From: Terebella lapidaria
Lineage: Eukaryota > Annelida > Polychaeta > Terebellida > Terebellidae
Direction of reading: 5' to 3'
Assembly (NCBI GenBank): GCA_949152475.1
Contig: OX424560.1
Span: forward strand, 3,534,001-3,598,000
DNA length: 64,000 nt
How positions within the stretch are numbered: the first letter of the stretch is position 1; every line of letters starts with the position of its first letter. Under the pieces are notes generated by a model that saw nothing but the letters and a program-made list of their open reading frames with translations, did not search any database and was not told the origin of the DNA. Made by a program: the position numbers and the translations under genes. Shown piece after piece: positions 12,691 to 22,109 of this stretch.

Positions 12691-12945
12691 CATAGCAAAA
12701 AAGGAGCGTGTGACCATATGCCGAAGAGACATTTTTATTACTGCCCAGCGATGTAGCTGTCAGAAAAAAATTGAACAATGTGTTGAGTTTCTTCCCCTTT
12801 CATAGAGATGAGAGGGTCCGAAGTGGGCCAATTTACATTGATTCACATAGGGCCTTGAAATGCGAGTGTTTACTCTTAATAAATAGTATCATAAAACCAT
12901 GTAAGCTTCCTTCATTTTCCTTCATCTTCAATGTTACAAAAAAAC

Positions 12946-13204
12946 ATACCTAAACTTCCGTGTAATTGACATATACACAATGTAATATCATCAAGACATA
13001 GTCATGTATGTGAGCTTCCGTGACCTCTGTTGATATATACACAATGTAATGTCATAAAGACATAGTCATGTATGTAAGCTTCCGTCACCTCTATTGACAT
13101 ATACACAATGTAATATCATAAAGACATAGTCATGTATGTAAGCTTCCGTCACCTCTATTGACATATACACAATGCAATATCATAAAGACATAGTCATGTA
13201 TGCG
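12946..13204. repeat. 64-bp tandem array, ~4 units, interrupted by the LTR element
   Basis: 'gacatatacacaatgtaat' starts at 12968, 13032, 13096 and 13160, exactly 64 bp apart. A further part-unit (tatgtaagcttccgtcacctct) resumes at 25493 directly after the retrotransposon, so the array is the insertion target. Confidence 0.9.
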
Positions 13205-13949
13205 TGATAAATATCGTTCTATGGCCGATATTAGGCCGAAATGTCTGCGATCGCTTTGCAAATCACAAGGCCGGCAGTTCAGTTCAATAATTTATTTGGG
13301 CGACAATGTCCGATGATCCAGACAGTCACATCAAGGCCGCAAATACACCTACGTCCGGTGATTCCCCGTCAATAGGATAGCCGAAAACTATGGTCCTTCT
13401 TTATCACAATTCACGTATAAATAGTCCACAATTATTCCAAGTATTCCACACGAGCACGGCCAAACTTCTTAACAATACTTCAACACGTCTATACTTTATG
13501 ACCGCTTCTACTCAACTCTCAGCAAAAACTGTGCGGCCGGCAACATGTGGTGTAGACTTTCCCGCCAAATGCATGCGGTGTTGTGATTGGTCATGTATGT
13601 GCTGATGTGTGCTGATCTCACCGGGAAAGTGGGTTTCCCCGGCGCGTGAACAAGACTTGTTATGCTTATATCTGTGCACGTGATGTGAGCGGTGGGTGTG
13701 TCATGTTCTATGTTTAGAAGTAGGTGCTTGTGAAGGTCAAGGCCGAAACTAACTGGGTCGATGTACCGAGTGAATGGGGCCGCAAGTGCATGTGGATTGA
13801 CCTGTGTATGTAACCATGACTACATGGAGTTTATGCTTGTGATCGTATAGTCTGTACCTGTCCTGTATGTAAGTCATGTAGAATGAATGTTTGTTGTGAA
13901 ATATGTATGCGCGGGAGGGACGGGGGTTACAGTCGCTAAAATTACTACA
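13205..13949 (-). repeat. 3' LTR of the Gypsy element
   Basis: Minus-strand sequence begins TGTAGTAATTTTAGCGACTG and ends TATTTATCA. It is nearly identical to 24748-25492. A 71-codon ORF inside each LTR is simply the repeated LTR sequence and is not called as a gene. Confidence 0.95.
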
Positions 13950-13952
13950 TTA

Positions 13953-13961
13953 CACCCCTTC
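13953..13961 (-). promoter_or_regulatory. Polypurine tract (plus-strand primer)
   Basis: Minus-strand GAAGGGGTG, three bases upstream of the 3' LTR start. Its position and purine content fit a PPT, although it is short and has one pyrimidine. Confidence 0.6.
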
Positions 13962-14492
13962 ATTAATTCTACGCCCTCGGAATTACCCTACCCGGACCCT
14001 ACCGTCGCCAAAAACTAACAATAAAAAGCTAAAAAGTCCTACAAGGTCAAACCCCAACACTCACACACACACGCCGCGCGACAATGGTAAAGCACTGCAT
14101 ACAATAAAAATTTCTAACCGTCAAAATAAACGTCATCAGTCAGTCCGTCAATAGTCGCTACGATGATACATTTACACATACATGCACAACAACGAATGAT
14201 GAGATATGAATGGAATGTATGAACAAAACTCCTCGACGCTTCAGAGTGAAACGGAAACTAATTTAGAGTCTATAAACTGAAAAAGAATTGTCTGGATTAA
14301 CCTTAACTAAATTACATGAATAACACCGTGACCAGGATGATATTATTATTTACAACTATTTACATATATATGCTATTTATGGCCGACATAATAAGAGGCC
14401 GACATGTCAATAGGCCATTGTGACCAGGATTTTCAGAGGCCGACACAGTCGAGGCCGGCAATTGTCTGTTTGTCACCACTGGGCCGAAACGC

Positions 14493-17171
14493 TCACTCCT
14501 TCTGGCCTCGCTTGCCAGCAGGAGGTGGTGGTGGTGCCGGCGACGCCTGCCGCATCAGTTGTTGTTGCTCCTCTGGTGGCAGATGGGGCAAAATCGACAC
14601 AATAGTGGCGAGCAGGTCGCCCGGGATAGTGGTACCCGAGTCGCTCTGTGTCGCGGCCGTATCCGTCGAGGCCGAAACTGGGGCCGACTGTTCCAGGTGT
14701 GTCACCCGGGCACGTAACTGTACATTTTCCTGCCGCAAATCCTCATTTTCGTCCTCGAGACGATGCAACTGCCGACGTAAGTGGTCGGTCTCTTCCTCGA
14801 GCCGATCAGGGAAGGTCGGGAGATGCCGTTCGTGAAGGACTCCCATCCCGAATCCCACAGAGAGGCCGTTATATTCAGCCTGCCGAATATGTTGGTCCAT
14901 GGCTTCTAGATAGAAGCGCCGGATCTCCCGAAAATGTTGATGCGCCATGTCGTCGGCGCGGGCCAAATATAAAGTCGGAAGATGCTCGCTCTTCCGGGCC
15001 GGCAAGATCAACGGGTCAGCGTTGTGGGCCGCCTGGGCGATATGGGACTCCCAGTGCTCCTCGTGGACACGGGGAAGATTCGGAAGCTGGTTCGCTTCCC
15101 GACTCCTGAGTGGGTTGGCCAGATCCGGGTTCTGCCCTGGCAGGGCCTGTAGGCCGGGAATCATACGAGTGGACAACCGAGTCCCGTGTTGCTGCACGAA
15201 CTGGATATCAGCCGAAAATTCTCCTGAGCCGTGAAACGGCAGCCGTTCATCTAAGTCTCTGTGGAGAGGTTCTAGCGACTCAGGCTCGTCGTACTGTAGT
15301 CGCGGCCGATCAGCAGCCGAATCCTTGGTGACGACCGTTTGAACGATCTCCATGCTGCCGTCCAGATATGGAGGTTCGTCCGTCTGGAGGACCGTTCGCC
15401 TGGACGGAAGGGGCGAATCCTCACGGTCGCTGACCGAGGCCGAAATCGATTCGTGGTGGGCTTCCTCCGCAGCCGGCTGTAGAGGTGGAGGAGAGTCCCG
15501 CGACTGGGCCGTAACTTCTTTCCGGTCGGTCTCCTGACCTGTCGGAGGCGTTGCCGACAAAGGGGGGAATTCCTCCGGTGGGGGAACCAATCCTTCCCTC
15601 ACGCGATAGTCTGTTACATTCGTCGCCGTAGGCCGCTCTACCACAAGTTTTCGTGGGATAATATCCGAAGGCCGAGTCTGCATCTGAGCCGTCACAGGAG
15701 TGGACTGAGCCGATGGCTCCGAAACCACGGAGCTGGGAGGCTTGAGTGCGTCCGTTTGGTAGGCGACTGGCCGAGTGAAGAATATCGTGCTAGGCCGACG
15801 TACAGTCACCCAGCAATTCATCGCCATGATGTCGTTCACCATCCGAGCTAGGCGATCCTCCTCCGCTCGGGTTGAAGGCCGAAGGTATTCAAGGCGTCGG
15901 AGCACTTGATGAATTTCCGGGGCCGAATTCGGGGGATACTGGTCGAACAGTGGAGGCGCCATGTGCCAAATCCCGAAAGTCAATACTCTGTTGACATCCC
16001 GTCGGAAAATTGGAATGTCGGCCGGAACACGTGGGGGCCAGTAATTTGGGCTGGGCTGCATGTCTACGCGGCAGCGTAGCGCGAACCGTTGTAGCATAGG
16101 GCCGGAAGCGTTGAGCTGTCCCTGCTCAAACAGCGGGAGAAGGCCGACGTGAATCTGAGTCGCCTCACTCAGGTGCCGGATCATGTCCTCCGACGTAAGC
16201 GTGACGAAATTGTCTTTGGCCGGACAGACGAAAAATCGCAGGAGCGGAAAATGGTACGCCAGGACGTGGGCGTCCAAATCCGAGGCCGAACGGAACGGTC
16301 CACGTCGAGGTACTGTTGGCCATATCCTCCCTGCCTCTCCATCCTCCTCTCCGATGCAGAAAGGACACAGATAACGGCCGTCTTCTCTCCTTAATGGTTC
16401 CAAGGTCGCCAAATTACCCTCCGTCAGCCGTGAGGGTGCGCCGAAATTATGTTCATGGCCGTAACCATCATGCCGATTCCGAAGATGGAACGGAACGTCA
16501 TTCCAATCAATCGGCCGAGCTCCGTACGGGGTGATTGGGGCCGGAACTAGAGCCATGAGCTCCGATATCTGGCGACGATAAGCCGAAGCACGCGTCACAG
16601 GGCCGGAACTAGCGCGTCGTGAATTTCGCGCCGACGGGTGAAGATTTCTGCCGGACGATGAACTTGCTGACGAGGCCGAAGACTGTGCCGGTGACGTGAC
16701 GGCACGGGGCCGAACTACCGGCGTTGTTGAGGCCGAAGATACTGGGGCAGGTTCGATTGGAGTTATCGCCTGCCGAGCGGGAGCCGATTTTGCCGAGCTG
16801 GCGGCTTCCGCCGCGCGTTGAGCCTCCAAGGCTCGACGTACAATTTCTCCACCTTCCTCTAACTGCCGAAAACGATCCGGGTCGTCCTCTGAGGTCGGAC
16901 TCGGGGTGTGCCGGGAACCGCGTTGCGCCAGCCTTGCCATGATTTGGTATCGTGGCTGTTTCTTTGAGCCGGAAGCCGTAACTGTTTGTTCCGAACTGGG
17001 TTCGGGGCCGATAGCGGACATTTCATCGTCCGTCAACACGATGGGGTTGTCTTGCTCGTCTCCTCGTTCAACAACCTCGACCGTTAACTTAGTGCCGTCA
17101 AATTTGATAGATCGGGGCCGACTATCAGCGGAGCCGTCACTGTCTTTATCATTACTCGGCTTATCCGCCAT
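14493..17171 (-). CDS. Gypsy element ORF3, large protein of unknown function
   Basis: 892 aa, intact, in the env position downstream of pol and in the same orientation. I chose the ATG at 17171 because it sits in an excellent context (gccATGG); the frame stays open a little further upstream without an ATG. The N-terminal ~250 residues are low-complexity Ser/Ala/Pro/Arg. Around residues 270-310 a CPFC pair is followed by HVLAYH, which could be an atypical C2H2 zinc finger. The 310-470 stretch looks globular (RHLSEAT, WHMAPPLFDQ). Residues ~785-830 form a strong heptad coiled coil (LRRQLHRLEDENEDLRQ). The C-terminus is Gln/Pro-rich. No signal peptide, membrane segment or furin-like site is visible, so it is not an obvious envelope protein. 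A nucleic-acid-binding or Gag-like scaffold role is possible but inferred only. Expression would need splicing or a subgenomic RNA. Confidence 0.85.
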   Translation of the reverse strand: MADKPSNDKDSDGSADSRPRSIKFDGTKLTVEVVERGDEQDNPIVLTDDEMSAIGPEPSSEQTVTASGSKKQPRYQIMARLAQRGSRHTPSPTSEDDPDRFRQLEEGGEIVRRALEAQRAAEAASSAKSAPARQAITPIEPAPVSSASTTPVVRPRAVTSPAQSSASSASSSSGRNLHPSARNSRRASSGPVTRASAYRRQISELMALVPAPITPYGARPIDWNDVPFHLRNRHDGYGHEHNFGAPSRLTEGNLATLEPLRREDGRYLCPFCIGEEDGEAGRIWPTVPRRGPFRSASDLDAHVLAYHFPLLRFFVCPAKDNFVTLTSEDMIRHLSEATQIHVGLLPLFEQGQLNASGPMLQRFALRCRVDMQPSPNYWPPRVPADIPIFRRDVNRVLTFGIWHMAPPLFDQYPPNSAPEIHQVLRRLEYLRPSTRAEEDRLARMVNDIMAMNCWVTVRRPSTIFFTRPVAYQTDALKPPSSVVSEPSAQSTPVTAQMQTRPSDIIPRKLVVERPTATNVTDYRVREGLVPPPEEFPPLSATPPTGQETDRKEVTAQSRDSPPPLQPAAEEAHHESISASVSDREDSPLPSRRTVLQTDEPPYLDGSMEIVQTVVTKDSAADRPRLQYDEPESLEPLHRDLDERLPFHGSGEFSADIQFVQQHGTRLSTRMIPGLQALPGQNPDLANPLRSREANQLPNLPRVHEEHWESHIAQAAHNADPLILPARKSEHLPTLYLARADDMAHQHFREIRRFYLEAMDQHIRQAEYNGLSVGFGMGVLHERHLPTFPDRLEEETDHLRRQLHRLEDENEDLRQENVQLRARVTHLEQSAPVSASTDTAATQSDSGTTIPGDLLATIVSILPHLPPEEQQQLMRQASPAPPPPPAGKRGQKE

Positions 17172-18547
17172 GGCGGAAGCCGCAAGCAAATGTCACTTCA
17201 CACAGCTAGGCCGACTGTAATTTTTATTCCAAATATCCGACAACTATTCACAAACTTCACCAGTTCAATGTCATTAAATGCCACGTAATATCCGAAAAGT
17301 GTTCCGAATCAATACAAAGTTTTTCTCCGTATCTAATCGAGCTCCTGCTGCTTCAGAAGTTCAGGCGCAAATGACCTACTTGCCGTTAATTTCCACTGCC
17401 GTACACTGAGATACTTATCTGTATCCCAATTCCACGAATCGGGCCGGGGGGCGCTCTCTGCCGATATACAAAAACGTCTTTACGCTGTATCCCATTGTTC
17501 CAAGTGTATCTGCAACAAGGCGGGCCGTCGTCAAGGAAACGCTGGTCGATCTCTCTCTGACCTATTTGGGTCAGTCCATTACGACAGTAGGGGGATCCTC
17601 ACACTGTCCATTTTTCCGAATGTCCGTCTGCCGTCCCCTGGATTACACGTTCCTATACATTGTCTATTTGTGCTAATCGACTGTTCAAATTACTGGGCTC
17701 TTTTTGCCCGACGACTCACTATTGTTTATCAGGGGAGATTTCATGGAGGTGCTGTAAACAGCTTAAATGTTTATCTGCGCTCGTGCGTTCCTTGTGACCT
17801 GTTACTTTGATCGTTCCTTTTCTCCCTAAGTTAGCGCACAATAAACTAACGGCCGAATTGCTGTTTAGCAGACGACACACAGTTATTAAAGGCTGAGACA
17901 TTAATGTCAATCACTCGCAGGGGCAGACTTCGTTCCATTCATTTTCAGCCAGTTCACAAGACAACGGGGCCGCTAATATTGTCGGGGTCGAAATTGCAAT
18001 GATCAGGGTCGGTCACACCGTGGCGCTTTGAGTATTTACATGATGAATTTGATGACAGGCCGCATCTTGGTATGATAGCTATTTAGTGACTGGTTCCCGT
18101 ACCACTGGGCCGTTCCTCCGAATACTACATGGAGTGGGTAGAGGCTCGGTCGACGCATACCCCGGAACGAATCACACTACCACCTCTTCGACAACTAAGT
18201 GGCCTTACTCACGGCGTGACATGAATTATTATCCTCTTCGGCTGACACATGGATAGAATCTGACATGATAATCTTAGTTAGTGCGTAACACACGCGGAAC
18301 AATAGCATACGTCATACGGGGTCGAAACACATATCATAATGCAATCAATTTTTCACCAGCATCGTAATTATGAAATCATATCAAGTGTATATATATCGAA
18401 TTCGCCTCACTGACATCTTGTACATATTAAATGCATATATATTGTTATTGTAATATATTATATTATTATGGGAAAGACATGATATCATAGTCCATTAGAC
18501 ATGCATAATTCATCATCAATAGCATCAATCAGATAACAAGGCCGGGG
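17172..18547. other. Noncoding spacer between pol and ORF3
   Basis: About 1.4 kb inside the LTR element without a meaningful minus-strand ORF. It still carries the GGCCG-type motif seen across the element (near 17211, 17443, 17850, 18108). It might hold a splice acceptor or internal promoter for ORF3; none could be identified with confidence. Confidence 0.6.
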
Positions 18548-18868
18548 TCATCTGTAGCGGGCCGGTCTGCGTGCGTTGCGTTTGGGTCGACTTGGTCGTG
18601 CAGGCGGGGGCGTAGCCTCGCTTGTCTCGGGGTCGGATGATATCACAGGCTTTTGCCTGCGTGTCTTGCGTGCCGGTTGTGGTGTGTCGGAACTTGATCT
18701 GCGTGATCTTTTCCGTTGCCGATGACGACTTGAGCCGGATGAAGTTGGAGATCGCGATTTACGATCTTGGGCCGCTGACGAGTCAAACTCAGCTGTTTGG
18801 TCTGTATCTGTATGCCGATCTTGCACTGTGACCTCCCAGGGGTAGTAGAACTCCTTGAGGAGACCGGT
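18548..18868 (-). pseudogene. Out-of-frame C-terminal tail of pol
   Basis: The minus-strand frame ending at 18548 gives a Ser/Arg/Pro-rich tail that closes with PKRNARRPARYR, a typical Gypsy Pol C-terminus. It is in a different frame from the upstream pol ORF, which runs on to a stop at 18789. The join lies near a direct repeat of ACCGGT (about 18860-18880), suggesting a deletion at short homology that removed the integrase core and shifted the frame. Confidence 0.65.
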
Positions 18869-21800
18869 TTGGGACCGGTTTTCCTTTGCGGGTGACACAT
18901 TGCGAGCAGCGGGCACACCAGCGGGCGACATCCAGTGCCAGGCCGGGCCAGTAGAATCGGCGCCTGACTCTCTCGATGGTTCGCTGAATGCCGAGATGTC
19001 CGACAATCTTCAGGTCGTGAAGTTGGTGCAAAACCTGCGTTCTGAGTGCTACTGGGAGCACGGTTTGCACCACAGGCCGTCCAGCGGGGTCGGGTTTTAC
19101 GTGCCGAACTAGTACCCCGTCTTGTAGCGCCAGGAGGCTCCATCTGGAAACAAGTGTTTTGACCTCCTCCCCATGGCGCGCTACCTCCTTAGAGTCTGGT
19201 TTAGTGCCAATCAACATCCACTGTCGCACTTTTCCGACGCTCGGGTCGGCTTGCTGTGCCGCGACAATGTCCTGAGCCGAATAGTCCGAAAGCCACTTTT
19301 GCCCATCAAGTGTGGCGTCCAAAGCACGGACTCGAACAACTTGGCGTGCCGAAACTAGTTGGGGCAAGACCGGTGATGTTATGGAATCACTGTTCAGGAG
19401 GTCTGCCCTTGTCTTAGCCGAAACAACAGTGATCCGACGAACTGGAAGTTCTCCGGAACTTGTCTCTGGGTCGGTCGGAGGGGTGTCGAGTCGTCCGGGA
19501 CAGTCTTGGTGTTTGCAACTGTGACACCGTGACAAGCCGTCTGCGTTGCCGTGAAGTTTGCCGGGCCGATGCTCTATCTTGAAGTCGTATTGCTGCAACT
19601 TAGCGAGCCACCTGGCGAGCATGCCGTCCGCGTCGCTGTAGTTCTTGAGCCACCTCAAGGAGCTGTGGTCGGTCCGGAGGAGGAACTTCCTACCCCAAAG
19701 ATAATGCCGATAATGTTGAACCATTTCTACCACTGCCAGCAGTTCTCGGTACGTGGTACAATAGTTCCGTTGGGTCCGGGATAGGGTTTTGCTGGCAAAC
19801 CCGATGGGGATTTCTTTCCCGTTGACCCTCTGTGAGAGTGCGCCTCCCACAGCGTAGCCGCTAGCGTCCGTGTCGAGGATGAAGTAATCATCCGGACTCT
19901 GGGTCGGATGCGCGAGCTTAGGCGCCTGGATGAGAGCGTCGCGGAGCCGCCGAAAAGCGCGTCGCTGAGCCGGTCCCCAAGTGAAATGACATTCACCTCG
20001 GGTGAGTGCTACGAGAGGTTCGGCGATCTCAGCGTAGTCCTTGATGAATCGCCTGTGGTAATTGGCGAAACCAAGGAAAGATCTGACATCGGAGATCTCG
20101 CACGGGGTCGGCCATTCTCTGATGGCTTTGACCTTGTTGGGGTCGACACGAATTCCTTGGCCGCTCACTATAAACCCCAAGTACAAAATTTCCCTCTGGA
20201 ACAGTTCACACTTCTTGGGTTGAAGCTTCAGGCCTGCCGATCTAATCCGATCCAGGACCGCCTCCAGGTTTGCGAGTGCCTGATCGAATGTTCTGCCGTA
20301 AGCGATGACGTCATCCAGATAACACATACACCGTGTCCACAAGTATCCACGGAGTATGGTTTCCATCAGCCGTTCAAATGTTGCCGGTGCATTGCTGAGG
20401 CCGAATGGCATAACCTTAAACTGGTATAGTCCTTTCCTTGTCGCAAAGGCAGTTTTCGGTCTGTCTGTAGGGTCGACTTCGACTTGCCAGTAGCCGGAAG
20501 CCAAGTCCAAGGCCGAAAAGTATGTAGCGCCCGCCAGGGCGTCATGAGTGTCCTGAATGTTGGGCAACGGATAGGAATCCTTGCGGGTGACATCATTCAG
20601 GAGCCGATAATCGACGCAAAATCTCACTTGGCCGTTCTTTTTACGCACGAGCACCACCTGTGCGCTCCAGGGCGAATCTGACGGCTCAATGCACCCCAAG
20701 CGAAGCATCTTGTCGACCTCCTCATCTATGATGCTCTGTTGCGCCTGAGGGACGCGTCGTTGACGTTGCCGAATCGGGGCCGAATTGCCGGTGTCAATCT
20801 TGTGTTGGACGACTTGGGTCCGTCCTAACTGTCCATCCGGGTGCATGAAGGTGCCCTGATATTGATGGATCAGGTTAGCGCAACGCCGGTGTTGTTCTGG
20901 CGCTAGTCCGGCGCGATCCACCATCTCTTGTAGATGTGGCGGCAGGTCGCGGTAGTGACTGGCGTCGGCTGTGGACAGGTCGGGCTCCTCTCCGGGTCTT
21001 GGTAGAGCTCCGACAACACTCTCGATCGGACTGGCTATGGCGACAGGGTCGGATCGAGTAAGTGTAATACCGGTATCTGCCGTGTTGACTACAGACACCT
21101 TTACACATTGTCGGTCCAAGGTCGTTAATGTTCTTCCCATGATGAGGTCAGTGTCCTCGGGAAAAGCCGTCAGTGGTTGAATCATCCGTGGATGCTGCCG
21201 AACTCGAACTCTGGAGGTCGGGATTAGCTCTACGATCGCCTCGCTACGTGCGGGGACGGTGACGGCTCGGCGCACTGCCATTCTAACAACAATGGCTTCA
21301 ATGTCCTTGTGCGCAAACAAAATTTCTTTGTGTACCTGTATTGTTCCTGCGCCGTAATTCACTACAGCGTGAGCTTGCCGGAAAAAGTTCATGCCGAGTA
21401 TCATGGCGTCGTGGATGTCAGCTACACAAAATGTCACAATCATGTGGTTGGTCCCGACCTGAATTGGGAGGTCGATCAGTCCATCGATTGGGCTTGACTG
21501 TCCGTTGACGTCACGAATCGTGGCCGAAGTAGGCTGTAGCTGTCGTTGATCGGCGGGGACGTGTCGGAGCTGATCGCGTCGGAGCAAAGAGATTTGCGCT
21601 CCGGAGTCGAGTACAGCTTGTATTGTCTTATCCCCGACGCGTACCGACAACTTCCAGCACTCATGTGCCGCTCTCGAATTGTCTATGACGGCCGGAATTG
21701 CGGGGTCGTCCGGCGGTGGCTTGAAGAGTGTGTGCAGCGGCGGCAATCTGGATTCCAGTCCAAATGGGAACGCGTAGAACCCTCCGTCATCGGAGATCCA

Positions 21801-22109
21801 CTCCACCTCAGACATACTATCTGTTCCGGTGCCGTTGGCGGTCGGGGGCGACACCCCTTCAGGACGACGATTTTCCCGTGGAGGCCGTTGTGGAAGTGGC
21901 GCGGACACCCCTTCATGAGGGCGAGCCGGCTTTGGGGTCAGAGTTCGACACTTGGTACACACCCCTTCAAGGAGCTGAGGTGTGGGCTGGGCCGGCTGTG
22001 GGGTCGTAACTGTTGGTACTGTTGGTTTGGTAGTTACGACAACCGCAGGTGTGGAGCATGTAACATTGTTCTGTTGCCCGGAAGGTCCTTGCTCCACAGC
22101 ACCTTCCAC
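18789..22109 (-). CDS. pol: Gypsy Pol polyprotein (PR-RT-RNaseH-IN), integrase core deleted
   Basis: About 1106 codons. Protease motif LDSGAQISLL near residue 165. Reverse transcriptase with LDLASGYWQ, MPFGLSNAPATF and the active site YLDD near residue 596. RNase H begins ILDTDASGYAVG near 749 and contains TYRELLAVV and RTDHSSLRWL. The integrase HHCC zinc-binding domain follows (HQLHDLK...GHLG...CARCSQC, ~1030-1067). The protein then ends after about 30 unrelated residues: the DDE catalytic core expected there is absent. The frame is -1 relative to gag and has no ATG at its start (first possible codon GTG at 22109), so it is probably made as a Gag-Pol fusion. PR, RT and RNase H look intact; integration in cis would not be possible. 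Confidence 0.92.
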   Translation of the reverse strand: MEGAVEQGPSGQQNNVTCSTPAVVVTTKPTVPTVTTPQPAQPTPQLLEGVCTKCRTLTPKPARPHEGVSAPLPQRPPRENRRPEGVSPPTANGTGTDSMSEVEWISDDGGFYAFPFGLESRLPPLHTLFKPPPDDPAIPAVIDNSRAAHECWKLSVRVGDKTIQAVLDSGAQISLLRRDQLRHVPADQRQLQPTSATIRDVNGQSSPIDGLIDLPIQVGTNHMIVTFCVADIHDAMILGMNFFRQAHAVVNYGAGTIQVHKEILFAHKDIEAIVVRMAVRRAVTVPARSEAIVELIPTSRVRVRQHPRMIQPLTAFPEDTDLIMGRTLTTLDRQCVKVSVVNTADTGITLTRSDPVAIASPIESVVGALPRPGEEPDLSTADASHYRDLPPHLQEMVDRAGLAPEQHRRCANLIHQYQGTFMHPDGQLGRTQVVQHKIDTGNSAPIRQRQRRVPQAQQSIIDEEVDKMLRLGCIEPSDSPWSAQVVLVRKKNGQVRFCVDYRLLNDVTRKDSYPLPNIQDTHDALAGATYFSALDLASGYWQVEVDPTDRPKTAFATRKGLYQFKVMPFGLSNAPATFERLMETILRGYLWTRCMCYLDDVIAYGRTFDQALANLEAVLDRIRSAGLKLQPKKCELFQREILYLGFIVSGQGIRVDPNKVKAIREWPTPCEISDVRSFLGFANYHRRFIKDYAEIAEPLVALTRGECHFTWGPAQRRAFRRLRDALIQAPKLAHPTQSPDDYFILDTDASGYAVGGALSQRVNGKEIPIGFASKTLSRTQRNYCTTYRELLAVVEMVQHYRHYLWGRKFLLRTDHSSLRWLKNYSDADGMLARWLAKLQQYDFKIEHRPGKLHGNADGLSRCHSCKHQDCPGRLDTPPTDPETSSGELPVRRITVVSAKTRADLLNSDSITSPVLPQLVSARQVVRVRALDATLDGQKWLSDYSAQDIVAAQQADPSVGKVRQWMLIGTKPDSKEVARHGEEVKTLVSRWSLLALQDGVLVRHVKPDPAGRPVVQTVLPVALRTQVLHQLHDLKIVGHLGIQRTIERVRRRFYWPGLALDVARWCARCSQCVTRKGKPVPNRSPQGVLLPLGGHSARSAYRYRPNS

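Noticed and set aside
13390..13605. 71-codon ORF present twice, identical at 24933-25148
   Set aside because: It is LTR sequence, duplicated because the LTRs are duplicated; no protein motif.
14493..17171. ORF3 as a retroviral envelope protein
   Set aside because: No signal peptide, no transmembrane helix, no cleavage site; its composition is hydrophilic and disordered with a coiled coil.
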